DNA of 64,000 bases from an uncultured Prevotellaceae bacterium (GTDB taxonomy: Bacteria; Bacteroidota; Bacteroidia; Bacteroidales; Bacteroidaceae). Position numbers and translations under genes: made by a program. This document shows, piece after piece, positions 8,647 to 18,055 of this stretch. Positions within the stretch are counted from its first letter, which is position 1. Each line of letters begins with the position of its first letter. Where the stretch lies: NCBI GenBank assembly GCA_900316355.1, contig ONCQ01000011.1, positions 37,083 to 101,082 on the forward strand, given 5' to 3'. The notes under the pieces are model-generated. The model was given only the letters and a program-made list of their open reading frames with translations, did not search any database and was not told the DNA's origin.

Positions 8647-8681
8647 AAAAAACAGCGATGCCAACGGCACCGCTGTTTTTT
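8647..8681. terminator. Bidirectional terminator between rsmF and dnaK
   Basis: AAAAAACAGCG (8647-8657) pairs with CGCTGTTTTTT (8671-8681), with an inner TGCC/GGCA stem. A-tract and T-tract allow function on both strands, and it lies between two convergent stops. Confidence 0.85.
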
Positions 8682-8696
8682 CTGTTATCGTTTGTC

Positions 8697-10640
8697 TTAC
8701 TTGACTTCCTCGAAGTCGGCGTCCTGGATGTTGTCGCCCTGCTGGCCGCCTTGCTGCTGGCCGCTCTGGGCACCGCCGTTGAAGCCGGCTCCACCTTGAG
8801 CGCCGTTGAAGGGGTTGCCCTGTGCGCCCTGAGCACCTGCACCTGCCTGCTGAGCGGCAGCGTACATCTTCTGAGCGGCGTTGTTGAGCTCGTTGGTGGC
8901 CGCGTCGATGGCAGCGAGATCCTGAGCCTTGTGGGCATCGCGGAGCTTCTGCAGGGCAGCTTCCACTTCGGCTTTCACGTCGGCGGGCAGCTTGTCACCG
9001 CTCTCCTTGAGCATGTTCTCGGTCTGGAAGATCATGCTGTCGGCCTGGTTGAGTTTGTCGATCTTCTCGCGCTCCTTCTTGTCGGCGTCGGCGTTAGCCT
9101 CTGCTTCAGCCTTCATGCGCTCAATCTCCTCCTTGGAGAGGCCGCTGGAGGCTTCGATGCGGATGGCCTGCTCCTTGCCGGTGGCCTTGTCCTTGGCGCT
9201 GACCTTCAGGATGCCGTTGGCATCGATGTCGAAGCTGACCTCAATCTGAGGTACGCCGCGGCGGGCGGGAGCGATGCCGGTGAGGTTGAACTGACCGATG
9301 CTCTTGTTCTGGGCTGCCATAGGACGCTCGCCCTGGAGCACGTGGATGGTCACCTCGGTCTGGTTGTCGGCAGCGGTGCTGAACACCTCGCTCTTGTGCA
9401 CAGGAATCGTGGTGTTGGCCTCGATGAGCTTGGTCATCACGCCGCCGAGTGTCTCGATACCCATGGACAGCGGGGTGACGTCGAGGAGCACGATGTCCTG
9501 ACCGGCCTCGTTATTGAGGATAGCGCCCTGGATGCTGGCACCCACGGCCACCACCTCATCGGGGTTCACGCCCTTGCTCGGAGCCTTGCCGAAGAAGCTC
9601 TCCACGAGCTGCTGGATGGCAGGGATACGGCTGGAGCCGCCCACGAGGATGACCTCGTCGATGTCGCTGTTGCTGAGACCGGCATCCTGCATAGCCTTCT
9701 GGCAGGGAATCTTACAAGCCTGGATGAGGCTATCGGCGAGCTGCTCGAACTTGGCGCGGGTGAGGGTCATCACGAGGTGCTTGGGCACGCCGTTGACGGC
9801 GGTGATGTAGGGCAGGTTGATCTCGGTGGTGCTGGAGCTGGAGAGCTCGATCTTGGCCTTCTCGGCAGCTTCCTTCAGGCGCTGCAGGGCCATGGGGTCT
9901 TGCTTCAGATCCACGCCTTCAGCGCTGCGGAACTCATTGGCCATCCAGTCGATGATGACCTGGTCGAAGTCATCGCCGCCGAGGTGAGTGTCACCATTGG
10001 TGCTGAGCACCTCGAAGACACCGCTACCGAACTCAAGGATGGAGATATCGAAGGTACCGCCGCCGAGGTCGAAGACGGCAATCTTCATGTCTTTGTTGGC
10101 CTTGTCAACGCCATAGGCAAGAGCAGCTGCCGTAGGCTCGTTGACGATACGCTTCACCTCAAGGCCGGCAATCTGACCAGCTTCCTTGGTGGCCTGACGC
10201 TGAGAGTCGCTGAAGTAAGCGGGCACGGTGATGACGGCTTCCGTCACTTCTTGACCGAGGTAGTCCTCAGCGGTCTTCTTCATCTTCTGCAGCACCATAG
10301 CGCTGATTTCTTGCGGGGTGTACTTGCGGCCGTCGATATCTACGCGGGGGTAGCCGTTCTCGTTGGCAACGGTGTAGGGCACGCGGCTGATTTCCTTCTG
10401 CACCTGCTCATAGGTCTCGCCCATGAAGCGCTTGATACTGAAGATGGTGTTCTTCGGGTTGGTGATAGCCTGACGCTTGGCGGGGTCGCCGACCTTGCGC
10501 TCGCCGTCCTTCATGAAGGCGACGATAGAAGGTGTGGTGCGCTTGCCCTCGCTGTTGGCAATCACGACGGGCTCATTGCCCTCGAAAACGGATACACAGC
10601 TGTTTGTGGTACCCAGGTCAATTCCAATAATCTTTCCCAT
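8697..10640 (-). CDS. dnaK: Chaperone DnaK (Hsp70)
   Basis: 647 residues, usual length. The actin-like ATPase opens with [16 protein letters not shown], and has the phosphate-binding [10 protein letters not shown] and the [10 protein letters not shown] motif. The substrate-binding domain includes [14 protein letters not shown] and ends with a Gly/Gln-rich tail and EEVK. It folds cytosolic proteins with DnaJ and GrpE, neither of which is nearby. A sigma-54-like element (10723-10739) lies upstream. The opposite strand stays open for 709 codons, an artefact of strong codon bias. Confidence 0.98.
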   Translation of the reverse strand: MGKIIGIDLGTTNSCVSVFEGNEPVVIANSEGKRTTPSIVAFMKDGERKVGDPAKRQAITNPKNTIFSIKRFMGETYEQVQKEISRVPYTVANENGYPRVDIDGRKYTPQEISAMVLQKMKKTAEDYLGQEVTEAVITVPAYFSDSQRQATKEAGQIAGLEVKRIVNEPTAAALAYGVDKANKDMKIAVFDLGGGTFDISILEFGSGVFEVLSTNGDTHLGGDDFDQVIIDWMANEFRSAEGVDLKQDPMALQRLKEAAEKAKIELSSSSTTEINLPYITAVNGVPKHLVMTLTRAKFEQLADSLIQACKIPCQKAMQDAGLSNSDIDEVILVGGSSRIPAIQQLVESFFGKAPSKGVNPDEVVAVGASIQGAILNNEAGQDIVLLDVTPLSMGIETLGGVMTKLIEANTTIPVHKSEVFSTAADNQTEVTIHVLQGERPMAAQNKSIGQFNLTGIAPARRGVPQIEVSFDIDANGILKVSAKDKATGKEQAIRIEASSGLSKEEIERMKAEAEANADADKKEREKIDKLNQADSMIFQTENMLKESGDKLPADVKAEVEAALQKLRDAHKAQDLAAIDAATNELNNAAQKMYAAAQQAGAGAQGAQGNPFNGAQGGAGFNGGAQSGQQQGGQQGDNIQDADFEEVK

Positions 10641-10722
10641 AGTTGTATTGTTTAGAGTTTATACTTTCAAGTTTTACTTCGTTGATTGTTGACAGACTTG
10701 CATGAAGTGTCACCTTTTGCCT

Positions 10723-10739
10723 TGCAAACTGCGTGCCAA
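10723..10739 (-). promoter_or_regulatory. Sigma-54-type promoter-like element upstream of dnaK
   Basis: The minus strand reads TTGGCACGCAGTTTGCA: GG and GC doublets with ten bases between them, an exact fit to the minus-24/minus-12 consensus TGGCACG-N4-TTGCA. The predicted start of transcription would be near 10711, about 70 bases before the ATG. Similar elements occur before groES and, less well, before clpB. Confidence 0.6.
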
Positions 10740-10839
10740 AATGGCCCTCGCGCGTGTGCGTTCCATAATTAATATAATTAAAAGAGGGGATATCATCTCT
10801 TTTTTATGCTTTCGTTTTTCGTATCTCACGTATTATCCT

Positions 10840-10847
10840 TACCTTTG
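10840..10847 (+). promoter_or_regulatory. Minus-7 element upstream of the DUF4878 lipoprotein
   Basis: TACCTTTG, followed four bases later by a 10-codon open frame (10852-10884) and then by the lipoprotein ATG at 10944. Confidence 0.5.
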
Positions 10848-10851
10848 CGAC

Positions 10852-10884
10852 ATGAAAACTGACAAAATGACACAGACTGTGTGA
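10852..10884 (+). CDS. Possible 10-residue leader peptide
   Basis: ATG to TGA reading MKTDKMTQTV, starting four bases after a TACCTTTG element, so the transcript would begin at or next to this ATG. It precedes the DUF4878 lipoprotein gene by 59 bases. It may be a leaderless upstream peptide or a chance frame in the 5' leader. Confidence 0.25.
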   Translation: MKTDKMTQTV

Positions 10885-10943
10885 AGAATTAAAATGAGAA
10901 GTCAGTAAATCAAGGTAATATGAAAATAAGATAATAAGAAAGG

Positions 10944-11330
10944 ATGAAGAAAAGGGCGATAGCATATATGATGTTGGCTATCATGATGGCTGTGATAGCC
11001 TCGTGCAGCACAGACCGTGAGCGCCTTCGCCGCGCTGCGGAGAAAAGCTACGAGTATTTGCAGAAAGGCAAGTATGAAAAATTCGTGGGCGAGATAGCAT
11101 ATGCTGACTCTATGTCAGATGACTATCGCGCCCAGATGATCGACTTGGTTCACGAATACGCTGCAGCCTTGCAAGAACGCCACGGCGGCCTCACTGACAT
11201 CACGGCAGTCGGTGACACCATTGTCGGTGACCAAGCTCACGTCTATCTTCAGGTGACCTTCGCAGACAGCACCTCCGAAGAAGTGGGGGTGCCGATGGTG
11301 CGCGTTGGTAAGCAGTGGAAGATGCAGTAA
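10944..11330 (+). CDS. Small lipoprotein, DUF4878-like (NTF2-like fold)
   Basis: 128 residues. The signal peptide ends in a lipobox VIASC with the lipidated cysteine at residue 21. The remaining part has the helix-helix-beta layout of DUF4878 proteins: a helical ERLRRAAEKSYEYLQKGKYE segment followed by strands ending GVPMVRVGKQWKM. It would sit in the outer or inner membrane facing the periplasm; function unknown. It converges on der with six bases between stops. Confidence 0.75.
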   Translation: MKKRAIAYMMLAIMMAVIASCSTDRERLRRAAEKSYEYLQKGKYEKFVGEIAYADSMSDDYRAQMIDLVHEYAAALQERHGGLTDITAVGDTIVGDQAHVYLQVTFADSTSEEVGVPMVRVGKQWKMQ

Positions 11331-11336
11331 GCAGTT

Positions 11337-12644
11337 TTACTTTTGTCGGATGAAGATGTTGATGGGGGTGCCGGAGAAGTTCCAGCGCTCGCGAATCTTA
11401 TTCTCCAGGAAGCGGCGGTAGGGCTCCTTGATGTACTGCGGCAGATTGGCGTAGAAGACGAAGCTGGGCACGCGCGTGGCGGGCAGCTGTGAGCAGTACT
11501 TGATTTTAATGTATTTGCCCTTCATGGAGGGTGGGGGATAGGCTTCGATGAGCGGCAGCATCTCGGCATTGAGGCGTGTGGTGCCCACGCGTGTGCGGCG
11601 GTGCTGGTCCACAGCGGCAGCTGTCTCGAGCACCTTGAAGATGCGCTGCTTGGTCATGGCCGATGTGAAGATGATGTCGAAGTCGGTGAAGGGAGCCATG
11701 CGTTCGCGGATGGTGTCCTCGAAGTATTTGATGGCGGTGTTACTCTTGTCCTCCACAAGGTCCCATTTGTTGACGACCACCACGATGCCTTTCTGGTTGC
11801 GCTGTATGAGCTGGAAGATGTTCAGATCCTGAGCCTCGATGCCGCGTGTGGCATCGAGCATGAGGATGCATACATCGCTGTTCTCGATGGCACGGATGCT
11901 GCGCATGACGCTGTAGAACTCCAAGTCCTCGTTGACCTTACTCTTACGGCGTATGCCGGCGGTATCGACGAGGAGGAAGTCGAAGCCGAACTTCTGATAG
12001 CGCGTGTATATGCTGTCGCGTGTGGTGCCGGCGATGTCAGTGACGATATGCCGGTCCTCGCCGATGAAGGCATTGGTGAGGCTGCTCTTGCCCACGTTGG
12101 GTCGTCCCACGACGGCGATGCGCGGCAGGTCGAGTTCCTCGACACTGTCTGCTTCCTTAGGGAGCTTCTCCAGTACCAGATCCAAGAGGTCGCCCGTGCC
12201 GCTGCCAGTGGCAGAACTGATGCAGAAGGGGTCGCCGAGTCCAAGGCGATAAAAGTCGGCGGCCTGCCATTGCTGGTCGCCATTGTCGGTCTTGTTGGCC
12301 ACGAGGATGACGGGCTTCTCCGTGCGACGCAGGATGGCTGCTACGGCCTCGTCAAGGTCTGTGACACCTGTGTTGATATCCACGAGGAAGAGGATTACGT
12401 CGGCCTCCTCGGTGGCAATGGTCACCTGTTTGCGAATCTCCTCTTCGAATATGTCATCGCTGTTGACGACCCAGCCGCCGGTATCGACGACAGAGAACTC
12501 GCGCCCCACCCACTCGCACTTACCATACTGGCGGTCACGCGTGGTGCCTGCCTCGTCAGAAACGATGGCGTGGCGAGTTTTGGTCAGGCGGTTGAAGAGG
12601 GTGGATTTGCCCACGTTGGGGCGTCCTACGATGGCTACTAACAT
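11337..12644 (-). CDS. der: Ribosome-assembly GTPase Der (EngA)
   Basis: 435 residues with two tandem GTPase domains and a KH-like C-terminus. G1 motifs are [12 protein letters not shown] (residue 7 on) and [12 protein letters not shown] (near 180); G3 DTGG and DTAG; G4 NKTD and NKWD. Der acts in 50S subunit maturation. It is the last gene of a minus-strand cluster DUF177-rpmF-fabH-era-der; the 75-base gap to era contains heptanucleotide repeats. Confidence 0.97.
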   Translation of the reverse strand: MLVAIVGRPNVGKSTLFNRLTKTRHAIVSDEAGTTRDRQYGKCEWVGREFSVVDTGGWVVNSDDIFEEEIRKQVTIATEEADVILFLVDINTGVTDLDEAVAAILRRTEKPVILVANKTDNGDQQWQAADFYRLGLGDPFCISSATGSGTGDLLDLVLEKLPKEADSVEELDLPRIAVVGRPNVGKSSLTNAFIGEDRHIVTDIAGTTRDSIYTRYQKFGFDFLLVDTAGIRRKSKVNEDLEFYSVMRSIRAIENSDVCILMLDATRGIEAQDLNIFQLIQRNQKGIVVVVNKWDLVEDKSNTAIKYFEDTIRERMAPFTDFDIIFTSAMTKQRIFKVLETAAAVDQHRRTRVGTTRLNAEMLPLIEAYPPPSMKGKYIKIKYCSQLPATRVPSFVFYANLPQYIKEPYRRFLENKIRERWNFSGTPINIFIRQK

Positions 12645-12675
12645 ATTGTTCGCGGCTTTCGGCCGCAGTTGAAGG

Positions 12676-12696
12676 TTTATAGTTTATAGTTTAATG
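12676..12696. repeat. Heptanucleotide repeat between era and der
   Basis: TTTATAG, TTTATAG, TTTAATG in tandem on the plus strand (CTATAAA-type units on the minus strand), 32 bases before the der start codon. Confidence 0.65.
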
Positions 12697-12719
12697 AGGT
12701 GTGCTGCGTGGCGCGAAGA

Positions 12720-13610
12720 TTACTCCAAATCGTAGCCGTACTGCTTCATGGCTTTCTCAGAGCTGCGCCAGTCCTTATCGACTTTGACATAGCACTGCAG
12801 GAAGATCTTCTTGCCGAAGAAGCGTTCCAGTTCCTTGCGGGCCTCGGTGCTGACGCGCTTGAGGGCTACACCCTGATGACCGATGATGATGCCCTTTTGG
12901 GATTCGCGTTCCACGTAGATGACGGCCTCGATGCGGATGAGTTTCTCTTCCTCTTTGAAGCTCTCTACGACGGCCTCCACCGAGTAGGGAATCTCTTTGT
13001 CATAGTAGAGGAGTATCTTCTCGCGGATAATCTCAGTGACGAAGAAGCGTGCGGGTTTGTCGGTCCATGCATCCTTGTCGAAGTAGGCGGGCGATTCGGG
13101 TAGCAGTTCCTTGATGCGGTTGAGCACCTGGTCCACGCCGAACTTATGTAGGGCGGAGATGGGATAGATCTCAGCCTGCGGCAGGATGGCGTGCCACTGT
13201 TCGACCATCTTGGCGAGGATGGCGGTGGCCTCTCCCTTGATGCTGTCTATCTTATTAATCAGCACGAGGATGGGCACTTTCAACTGCTGCACCTTCTCGA
13301 GGAACTCGGCATTCTTTTCGGGCGTTTCCACGGTGTCGGTGACATAGAGCAGCACATCAGCGTCCTGCAGCGCACTTTCCGAGAACTGGAGCATCTGCTC
13401 CTGCAGCTTGTAGTTGGGCTTGAGGACACCGGGGGTGTCGGAGAAGCAGATTTGCATCTCGGGCGTATTGAGGATGCCCATGATGCGGTGGCGCGTGGTT
13501 TGTGCCTTGAAGGTGGCAATGGAGATTCGCTCGCCCACGAGGAGATTCATGAGCGTGCTCTTACCCACATTCGGGTTACCTACGATATTGACGAAACCAG
13601 AGCGATGCAT
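12720..13610 (-). CDS. era: GTPase Era
   Basis: 296 residues. N-terminal GTPase domain ([20 protein letters not shown]) and C-terminal type II KH domain (VIYVERESQKGIIIGHQGVALK), which binds the 3' end of 16S rRNA during 30S assembly. The ATG overlaps the fabH stop by one base (TAATG), so it is translationally coupled to fabH. Confidence 0.97.
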   Translation of the reverse strand: MHRSGFVNIVGNPNVGKSTLMNLLVGERISIATFKAQTTRHRIMGILNTPEMQICFSDTPGVLKPNYKLQEQMLQFSESALQDADVLLYVTDTVETPEKNAEFLEKVQQLKVPILVLINKIDSIKGEATAILAKMVEQWHAILPQAEIYPISALHKFGVDQVLNRIKELLPESPAYFDKDAWTDKPARFFVTEIIREKILLYYDKEIPYSVEAVVESFKEEEKLIRIEAVIYVERESQKGIIIGHQGVALKRVSTEARKELERFFGKKIFLQCYVKVDKDWRSSEKAMKQYGYDLE

Positions 13611-14608
13611 TATTTCGAATCATATCCCCACTTCATGTAAGCCGCGCCCCATGTGAAGCCGGCACCGAAGGTGGTGAAGATGAGGTTGTCTCCTTTGTGG
13701 AGCTGTTTCTCGTAGTCCCAGAGTGCCAGAGGCAGGGTTCCGGCGGATGTGTTGCCGTACTTCTGGATGTTGACCATCACCTTGTCCATCGGCATCTCCA
13801 GCCGCTTGGCCACAGCCTCGATGATGCGGATATTGGCCTGATGGGGCACAATCCAAGCAAGGTTATCCTTGGTGAGGCCGTTGCGCTCGGCGATGAGGGC
13901 GGTGGCATCGGACATGTTTGTGACAGCGAACTTGAACACTGTGCGGCCCTCCTGATGCACATAGTGCATGCGGTGCTCCATCGTGAAATATGAGGGTGGA
14001 GCCACGGAACCGCCAGCCTGTTGCACGAGGAAGGGAAGACCTTGTCCGTCGGTGCGCAGGTAGCTGTCCTTCCAGCCCAGATCCTCTGTGGTGGGTTCCA
14101 CGAGCACTGCTGCAGCGCCGTCGCCGAAGATGGGGCACGTCTGACGGTCGGTGTAGTCAATGATGCTCGACATCTTGTCAGCACCGATGACAACGACCTT
14201 CTTGTAGCGTCCGCTCTCGACCATGCATGCGGCCTGTTCCATGGCATAGAGCCATCCCGAGCAGGCGGCTGACATCTCGAAGGCGTGGGCATTCGTCATG
14301 CCCAGGCGTCCGAGGACGATGCTGGCGGTGGAGGGGAAATGGTAGTCTGCGGTAGATGTGGCGCAGATGACAGCGTCCACGGTGAGTGGGTCGGTGTCGG
14401 TCTTGTCCAGCAGCTGTCGCACGGCCTTGCGTGCCATGTAGCTGGTGCCGAGTCCTTCCTCATTGAGGATGCGGCGCTCTTTGACGCCGATACGTGTCAT
14501 GATCCACTCGTCGGTGGTGTCAACCATGCGGCTTAGTTCCTCATTGGTGAGGATATAGTCTGGGACGTAGCCTCCTACGCCCGTGATGATAGCATGAAGT
14601 TTCTCCAT
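13610..14608 (-). CDS. fabH: 3-oxoacyl-ACP synthase III (FabH)
   Basis: 332 residues from the ATG at 14608 ([16 protein letters not shown]). The open frame extends ten hydrophobic codons upstream, but these lie in the rpmF terminator tail. The catalytic triad is visible: C116 in MSAACSGW, His in [11 protein letters not shown], and Asn in YGNTSAGT. It condenses acetyl- or branched acyl-CoA with malonyl-ACP to start fatty-acid synthesis. It lies between rpmF and era; plsX, often found here in other phyla, is absent. Confidence 0.96.
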   Translation of the reverse strand: MEKLHAIITGVGGYVPDYILTNEELSRMVDTTDEWIMTRIGVKERRILNEEGLGTSYMARKAVRQLLDKTDTDPLTVDAVICATSTADYHFPSTASIVLGRLGMTNAHAFEMSAACSGWLYAMEQAACMVESGRYKKVVVIGADKMSSIIDYTDRQTCPIFGDGAAAVLVEPTTEDLGWKDSYLRTDGQGLPFLVQQAGGSVAPPSYFTMEHRMHYVHQEGRTVFKFAVTNMSDATALIAERNGLTKDNLAWIVPHQANIRIIEAVAKRLEMPMDKVMVNIQKYGNTSAGTLPLALWDYEKQLHKGDNLIFTTFGAGFTWGAAYMKWGYDSK

Positions 14609-14628
14609 TACAAAAACAATTAAAATAA

Positions 14629-14657
14629 AAAGCCCCACCCCGACGGGGAGGGGCTTT
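14629..14657 (-). terminator. Terminator between rpmF and fabH
   Basis: On the minus strand AAAGCCCC...GGGGCTTT arms enclose an inner CCCC/GGGG stem, followed by TTTTATTTTAATTG. It ends about 20 bases before the fabH start, so fabH-era-der would need read-through or a promoter within the hairpin region. Confidence 0.8.
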
Positions 14658-14666
14658 AGCTAAGAC

Positions 14667-14849
14667 TTACGCTTCTTCCTTCTCGATTGCCACCTTTCCG
14701 CGATAGTAACCGCAGGCGGGGCATACCGTGTGGTAGATGTGGAACTCTCCGCAGTTGGGGCATACTGCCAATGCAGGAGCTACTGCCTTGTCGTGTGTGC
14801 GACGCTTGAGAGTGCGTGTCTTGGATTGTCTTCTTTTAGGATGTGCCAT
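14667..14849 (-). CDS. rpmF: 50S ribosomal protein L32
   Basis: 60 residues, standard length. N-terminus AHPKRRQSKTRTLKRRTHDK is typical, and the zinc-ribbon cysteines CPNC and CPAC are both kept, so this is the zinc-binding form. It follows the DUF177 gene by 48 bases that are mostly heptad repeat. Confidence 0.97.
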   Translation of the reverse strand: MAHPKRRQSKTRTLKRRTHDKAVAPALAVCPNCGEFHIYHTVCPACGYYRGKVAIEKEEA

Positions 14850-14861
14850 TTTTGTATATAG

Positions 14862-14889
14862 TTTAATGTTTAATGTTTAGAGTTTAAGG
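14862..14889. repeat. Heptanucleotide repeat between DUF177 gene and rpmF
   Basis: Four consecutive 7-base units: TTTAATG, TTTAATG, TTTAGAG, TTTAAGG. It fills most of the intergenic gap. Confidence 0.7.
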
Positions 14890-14897
14890 ATGGACTA

Positions 14898-15419
14898 TTA
14901 GAGCAATGCTTTGAGCGCATCCCATCGTGCGTCAGTGGGTGGCTCGCTGCTGTCGCTGTCGCCTTGGTCGGGTTCGTCGTCCGTGGCGAGATACTGGCCG
15001 ATATCTACGGGGCACTCCCCTTCGGGGTGAGTGTGGAATATGGGGATGGCCAGCGCGATGGTTTCATAGAGGTTCCAGCTCACATCCAGGACCGGATGAT
15101 CCTCGGGAATGGTGATGCGGTCGCCGTCATCTTCGAGGGTGTCGCCGAGGCGTGCCTCAATGGAATCCTCGGCATCGATGGGTTGAGTCATCGGCTCGAG
15201 GCAACGGTCACACGGAATCTCAATGGTTCCAATGGCATGAATGTCAAGTTGGAAACTGGCGGCCTTCTTTTTCACCCGAAGCGTGGCCGTAAGCTTTCCG
15301 TGCTTGATGTCCTGCTCATCAAGGTCGCAGAAGAATGAGTCATCGAGCATCCACGTGCGTGTCATTTCATCGCCTGTGAGGTCTCTGAAATCGATCTTGA
15401 AACGTCCTGATGTGTCCAT
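14898..15419 (-). CDS. DUF177 (YceD family) protein
   Basis: 173 residues. The core CDRCLEPMTQPID with its paired cysteines and the acidic middle match YceD/DUF177, which is almost always linked to rpmF and thought to act in 23S rRNA or ribosome maturation. The ATG lies eight bases after the TACCTTTG element, so the mRNA leader is only a few bases long. It is the first gene of the rpmF-fabH-era-der cluster. Confidence 0.88.
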   Translation of the reverse strand: MDTSGRFKIDFRDLTGDEMTRTWMLDDSFFCDLDEQDIKHGKLTATLRVKKKAASFQLDIHAIGTIEIPCDRCLEPMTQPIDAEDSIEARLGDTLEDDGDRITIPEDHPVLDVSWNLYETIALAIPIFHTHPEGECPVDIGQYLATDDEPDQGDSDSSEPPTDARWDALKALL

Positions 15420-15427
15420 ACGGGCGG

Positions 15428-15457
15428 CAAAGGTAGGGCTTTTTTTTGGTGTGGCAA
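15428..15457 (-). promoter_or_regulatory. Promoter of the DUF177-rpmF cluster
   Basis: On the minus strand TTTG (15457-15454), 18-base spacer, TACCTTTG (15435-15428); the start codon begins at 15419. Confidence 0.65.
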
Positions 15458-15474
15458 AGGATTAAGGTGAAAAG

Positions 15475-15509
15475 TTTAAGGTTTATGGCCCAAAGTTTAA
15501 GGTTTTTGA
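15475..15509. repeat. Heptanucleotide repeat between the kinase and DUF177 genes
   Basis: Five 7-base units beginning TTTAAGG, TTTATGG; the third unit (CCCAAAG) has diverged. Period 7 is kept throughout. Confidence 0.6.
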
Positions 15510-15531
15510 ACATTTTGAGGCCTTTTGTAGG

Positions 15532-16689
15532 TTAGTTTTTGCGCAATTCGATGCGGAAGGTGGTGCCTTTGCCTATTTCTGATGCTTTTACAAAGATGCG
15601 CCCGTGGTGATATTCCTCGACAATGCGCTTGGCCAACGAAAGCCCGAGGCCCCATCCACGCTGCTTCGTGGTGAACCCCGGCTGGAAGACGCTGGAGAAC
15701 TGGCTCTTGGGGATGCCCTTGCCAGTGTCGGCCACCTCCACAATGTAGCGCGCAGGTTCCTCGCAGGCCGTGATGGTGATGTCGCCGTGCCCCTCCATTG
15801 CATCTACAGCGTTCTTGCACAGGTTCTCCACCACCCATTCAAAGAGTGGCGCGGAGAGGTTGGCGATGATAGGTTGCTGGGGCAGACAGGTGGTGATGTT
15901 GACAGCACTATTGGTGCGGCGCCCGATGTAGTCGGCCACATGGCTGATGACTTCGTTGAGATTCTCGGGTTGCGGCTCGGGCAGTGAACCAATCTTCGAG
16001 AAGCGCTCGGCAATCATCTGCAGGCGCTTCACATCCTTGTCCATTTCGGGCAGCAGCTGGTCGTCGGGGTATGTGTCGCGCAGCACCTGGGTCCACGCCA
16101 TGAGCGATGAGATGGGTGTGCCCAGCTGGTGGGCGGTCTCCTTGGAGAGTCCCACCCACACTTTGTTCTGCTCTGCGCGCTTACTGCTGAGGAGTGCAAA
16201 GATGGCCACGATGACGAAGATGAGCGCGATGCCCAGCTGGATGTAGGGGTATTGTGCGAGTCGGCGTAGCATGATACTCTCGTCGTAGCATACTTCCATG
16301 AACTCATCGCCGGAAAGTGTGATGCGCACGACATTGCCCTGCTCACGCATGAGCTGTGCTTTTTTGCGTACCTCGTTGTCCACGTCGGCGGCCGACTTGG
16401 CGCGGACGGTCAGGTTGCGATAGGTCTGTATGTTGCCCTCGGTGTCGAGTACGATGACGGGGATGGTGTGGTTGCCGTTGATGACTTTCAAGACCAGCGC
16501 CAAGTCCGTCTGCTCGTCGGCCTGCTCCAGTGAGCGCATCGCTTCGGCCCACACCTCCACCTTGCGCTGCTCTTCGAGCGCAAGATCACTAACGAGCACG
16601 TGAGACCAAATGAGTGAGAGCACACAGATGATGACGGCGGCACTTGAAAGTAGGATTTTAACCTGTCGCATTCTGTCAGTCCATTGCAT
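15532..16689 (-). CDS. Membrane-bound sensor histidine kinase
   Basis: About 385 residues from the ATG at 16689; GTG at 16698 is unlikely because it overlaps the TAACTTTG promoter element. Topology: a membrane segment near the N-terminus (ILLSSAAVIICVLSLIW), a periplasmic sensor of about 120 residues, a second membrane segment (IQLGIALIFVIVAIFALL), then the kinase. The H-box is ETAHQLGTPISSL, the N-box NLCKNAVDAMEG, G1 VADTGKGIP, G2 GWGLGLSLAKRI. No response regulator is adjacent, so the partner is elsewhere. Confidence 0.88.
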   Translation of the reverse strand: MQWTDRMRQVKILLSSAAVIICVLSLIWSHVLVSDLALEEQRKVEVWAEAMRSLEQADEQTDLALVLKVINGNHTIPVIVLDTEGNIQTYRNLTVRAKSAADVDNEVRKKAQLMREQGNVVRITLSGDEFMEVCYDESIMLRRLAQYPYIQLGIALIFVIVAIFALLSSKRAEQNKVWVGLSKETAHQLGTPISSLMAWTQVLRDTYPDDQLLPEMDKDVKRLQMIAERFSKIGSLPEPQPENLNEVISHVADYIGRRTNSAVNITTCLPQQPIIANLSAPLFEWVVENLCKNAVDAMEGHGDITITACEEPARYIVEVADTGKGIPKSQFSSVFQPGFTTKQRGWGLGLSLAKRIVEEYHHGRIFVKASEIGKGTTFRIELRKN

Positions 16690-16697
16690 AATCGCCA

Positions 16698-16705
16698 CAA
16701 AGTTA
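16698..16705 (-). promoter_or_regulatory. Minus-7 element of the sensor kinase gene
   Basis: TAACTTTG on the minus strand, eight bases before the ATG at 16689. It faces away from the promoter at 16770. Confidence 0.5.
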
Positions 16706-16769
16706 CAAAGATTTTCTTAAAGAAACGAAATAGACGGGCATTTAGTGTGCTTGTTTACGGAAAAAAGCG

Positions 16770-16777
16770 TAATTTTG
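16770..16777 (+). promoter_or_regulatory. Minus-7 element of the C11 protease gene
   Basis: TAATTTTG, with a TTG at 16751-16753 as a weak minus-33 box. Only five bases separate it from the GTG at 16783, so the mRNA is probably leaderless. Confidence 0.5.
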
Positions 16778-16782
16778 CCGCC

Positions 16783-18030
16783 GTGAAACGCTTTTTAGTA
16801 CATTTATTATATATATGTGTGCCCGTTCTGTTGTGCCTGACGGGTGCCTCCTGCCGTGACAGCGAGGATGAGGAGCAGATTCCCCAGCCTGGTAAGCCCG
16901 GCAAGAAATTGGCGCGCACGCTTATCATCTACATGGCGGCCGAGAATTCGCTGTCGTCATTTGTGGACTACGACTCTCTGGAGATTGCCCAGGGATTGAG
17001 CACCGTGGGTGTGGATCATCGGGTGGTGGTGTATATCGATGATACCAAGTCGAGTCGCCTTTGTGTGGGCACGCGAGACGAGCCCCTACAGGAGACGAAG
17101 ACCTATTCGCGGAACATCTGTAGCACCGATAGCGCCGATATGGAGAGCGTCCTGAGCGAAATTGTCACCACGTATCCTGCCGACCATTACGGTCTCGTGC
17201 TATGGAGCCATGCCTCGGGTTGGGTGCCGGCATCGGGCAGTAAGAATGTGCGGCGCACGTTTGGCGTGGATAATGGCCTGCGGCGAAGCACCAACGTGGG
17301 GCCTGTGATGGAGATGTCAACACTCGCCCATGTGCTGAGCCACCTCCCGCACTTCGATTATGTCTTCTTTGACGCCTGCTTCATGCAGTGCGTAGAGGTG
17401 GCCTATCAGTTGCGCCATGTGACGGATTATGTCATCGGGTCGCCTGCGGAAATCCCGGGGTATGGTGCTCCCTATGACAACCTCTTGTCTGCACTGTGCC
17501 AGATCTCGGAGGGCGACAACCTACCGAATATGAAGAATGTGGTGAACGGTTACGCCGATTATTATGACAGCGGCGGCGGCCGTCCCTATCGGGGTGCGGA
17601 GCTGTCGCTTGTGCGCACTTCGGCACTAGAGGCACTCGCTGCCGCCACGGCGCCGCATCTGCAGCGCCTCTTTGCCGATACCACGACGCCCGACTGCTCC
17701 GAAGTGCAGCGCTTCTACTATAACCCTTCGCAATACACCGAGTACTATGACCTTCAAAACCTAATGTATCACCATCTCAGCGCCGAGGAGTACAGTGACT
17801 GGCTGTCGGCCTTCATGGCTGCGGTGCCCCTGTCGCATCTCTCGTCCTCGTGGCTCTCGATGTATGAGGATCCCCGCACAGGTAAGGTGTGTCATGTCAA
17901 GGAACCAGAATATACAGGCGCTGTTTCCGTTTTCGTGCCCTCCGATATTCTGGCTCAGCGCGGCTATGTCACCGCTTACCACGCTTTCGACTGGTATAAG
18001 GATTGCGGCCTGAGTAGCACAGGATGGTGA
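16783..18030 (+). CDS. Clostripain-family (C11) cysteine protease, lipoprotein
   Basis: Start chosen at GTG 16783: it yields a 24-residue lipoprotein signal ending LTGASC, while the longer frame from 16684 buries it and crosses the promoter. Mature length is about 391 residues. The C11 catalytic pair is visible: His in VLWSHASGW and Cys in FFDACFMQCVEVAY. Family members cleave after arginine or lysine and are often self-activated. Secreted and lipid-anchored. It is followed after 10-25 bases by a small gene on the same strand. Confidence 0.85.
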   Translation: MKRFLVHLLYICVPVLLCLTGASCRDSEDEEQIPQPGKPGKKLARTLIIYMAAENSLSSFVDYDSLEIAQGLSTVGVDHRVVVYIDDTKSSRLCVGTRDEPLQETKTYSRNICSTDSADMESVLSEIVTTYPADHYGLVLWSHASGWVPASGSKNVRRTFGVDNGLRRSTNVGPVMEMSTLAHVLSHLPHFDYVFFDACFMQCVEVAYQLRHVTDYVIGSPAEIPGYGAPYDNLLSALCQISEGDNLPNMKNVVNGYADYYDSGGGRPYRGAELSLVRTSALEALAAATAPHLQRLFADTTTPDCSEVQRFYYNPSQYTEYYDLQNLMYHHLSAEEYSDWLSAFMAAVPLSHLSSSWLSMYEDPRTGKVCHVKEPEYTGAVSVFVPSDILAQRGYVTAYHAFDWYKDCGLSSTGW

Positions 18031-18055
18031 CTCCCCAATAATGACATCAACAAAC

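Noticed and set aside
8526-10655. A 709-codon open frame on the plus strand opposite dnaK
   Set aside because: It mirrors dnaK codon by codon and gives a low-complexity Leu/Gly/His-rich product. It is a by-product of biased codon use. The same applies to the 568-codon frame opposite groEL at 43853-45559.
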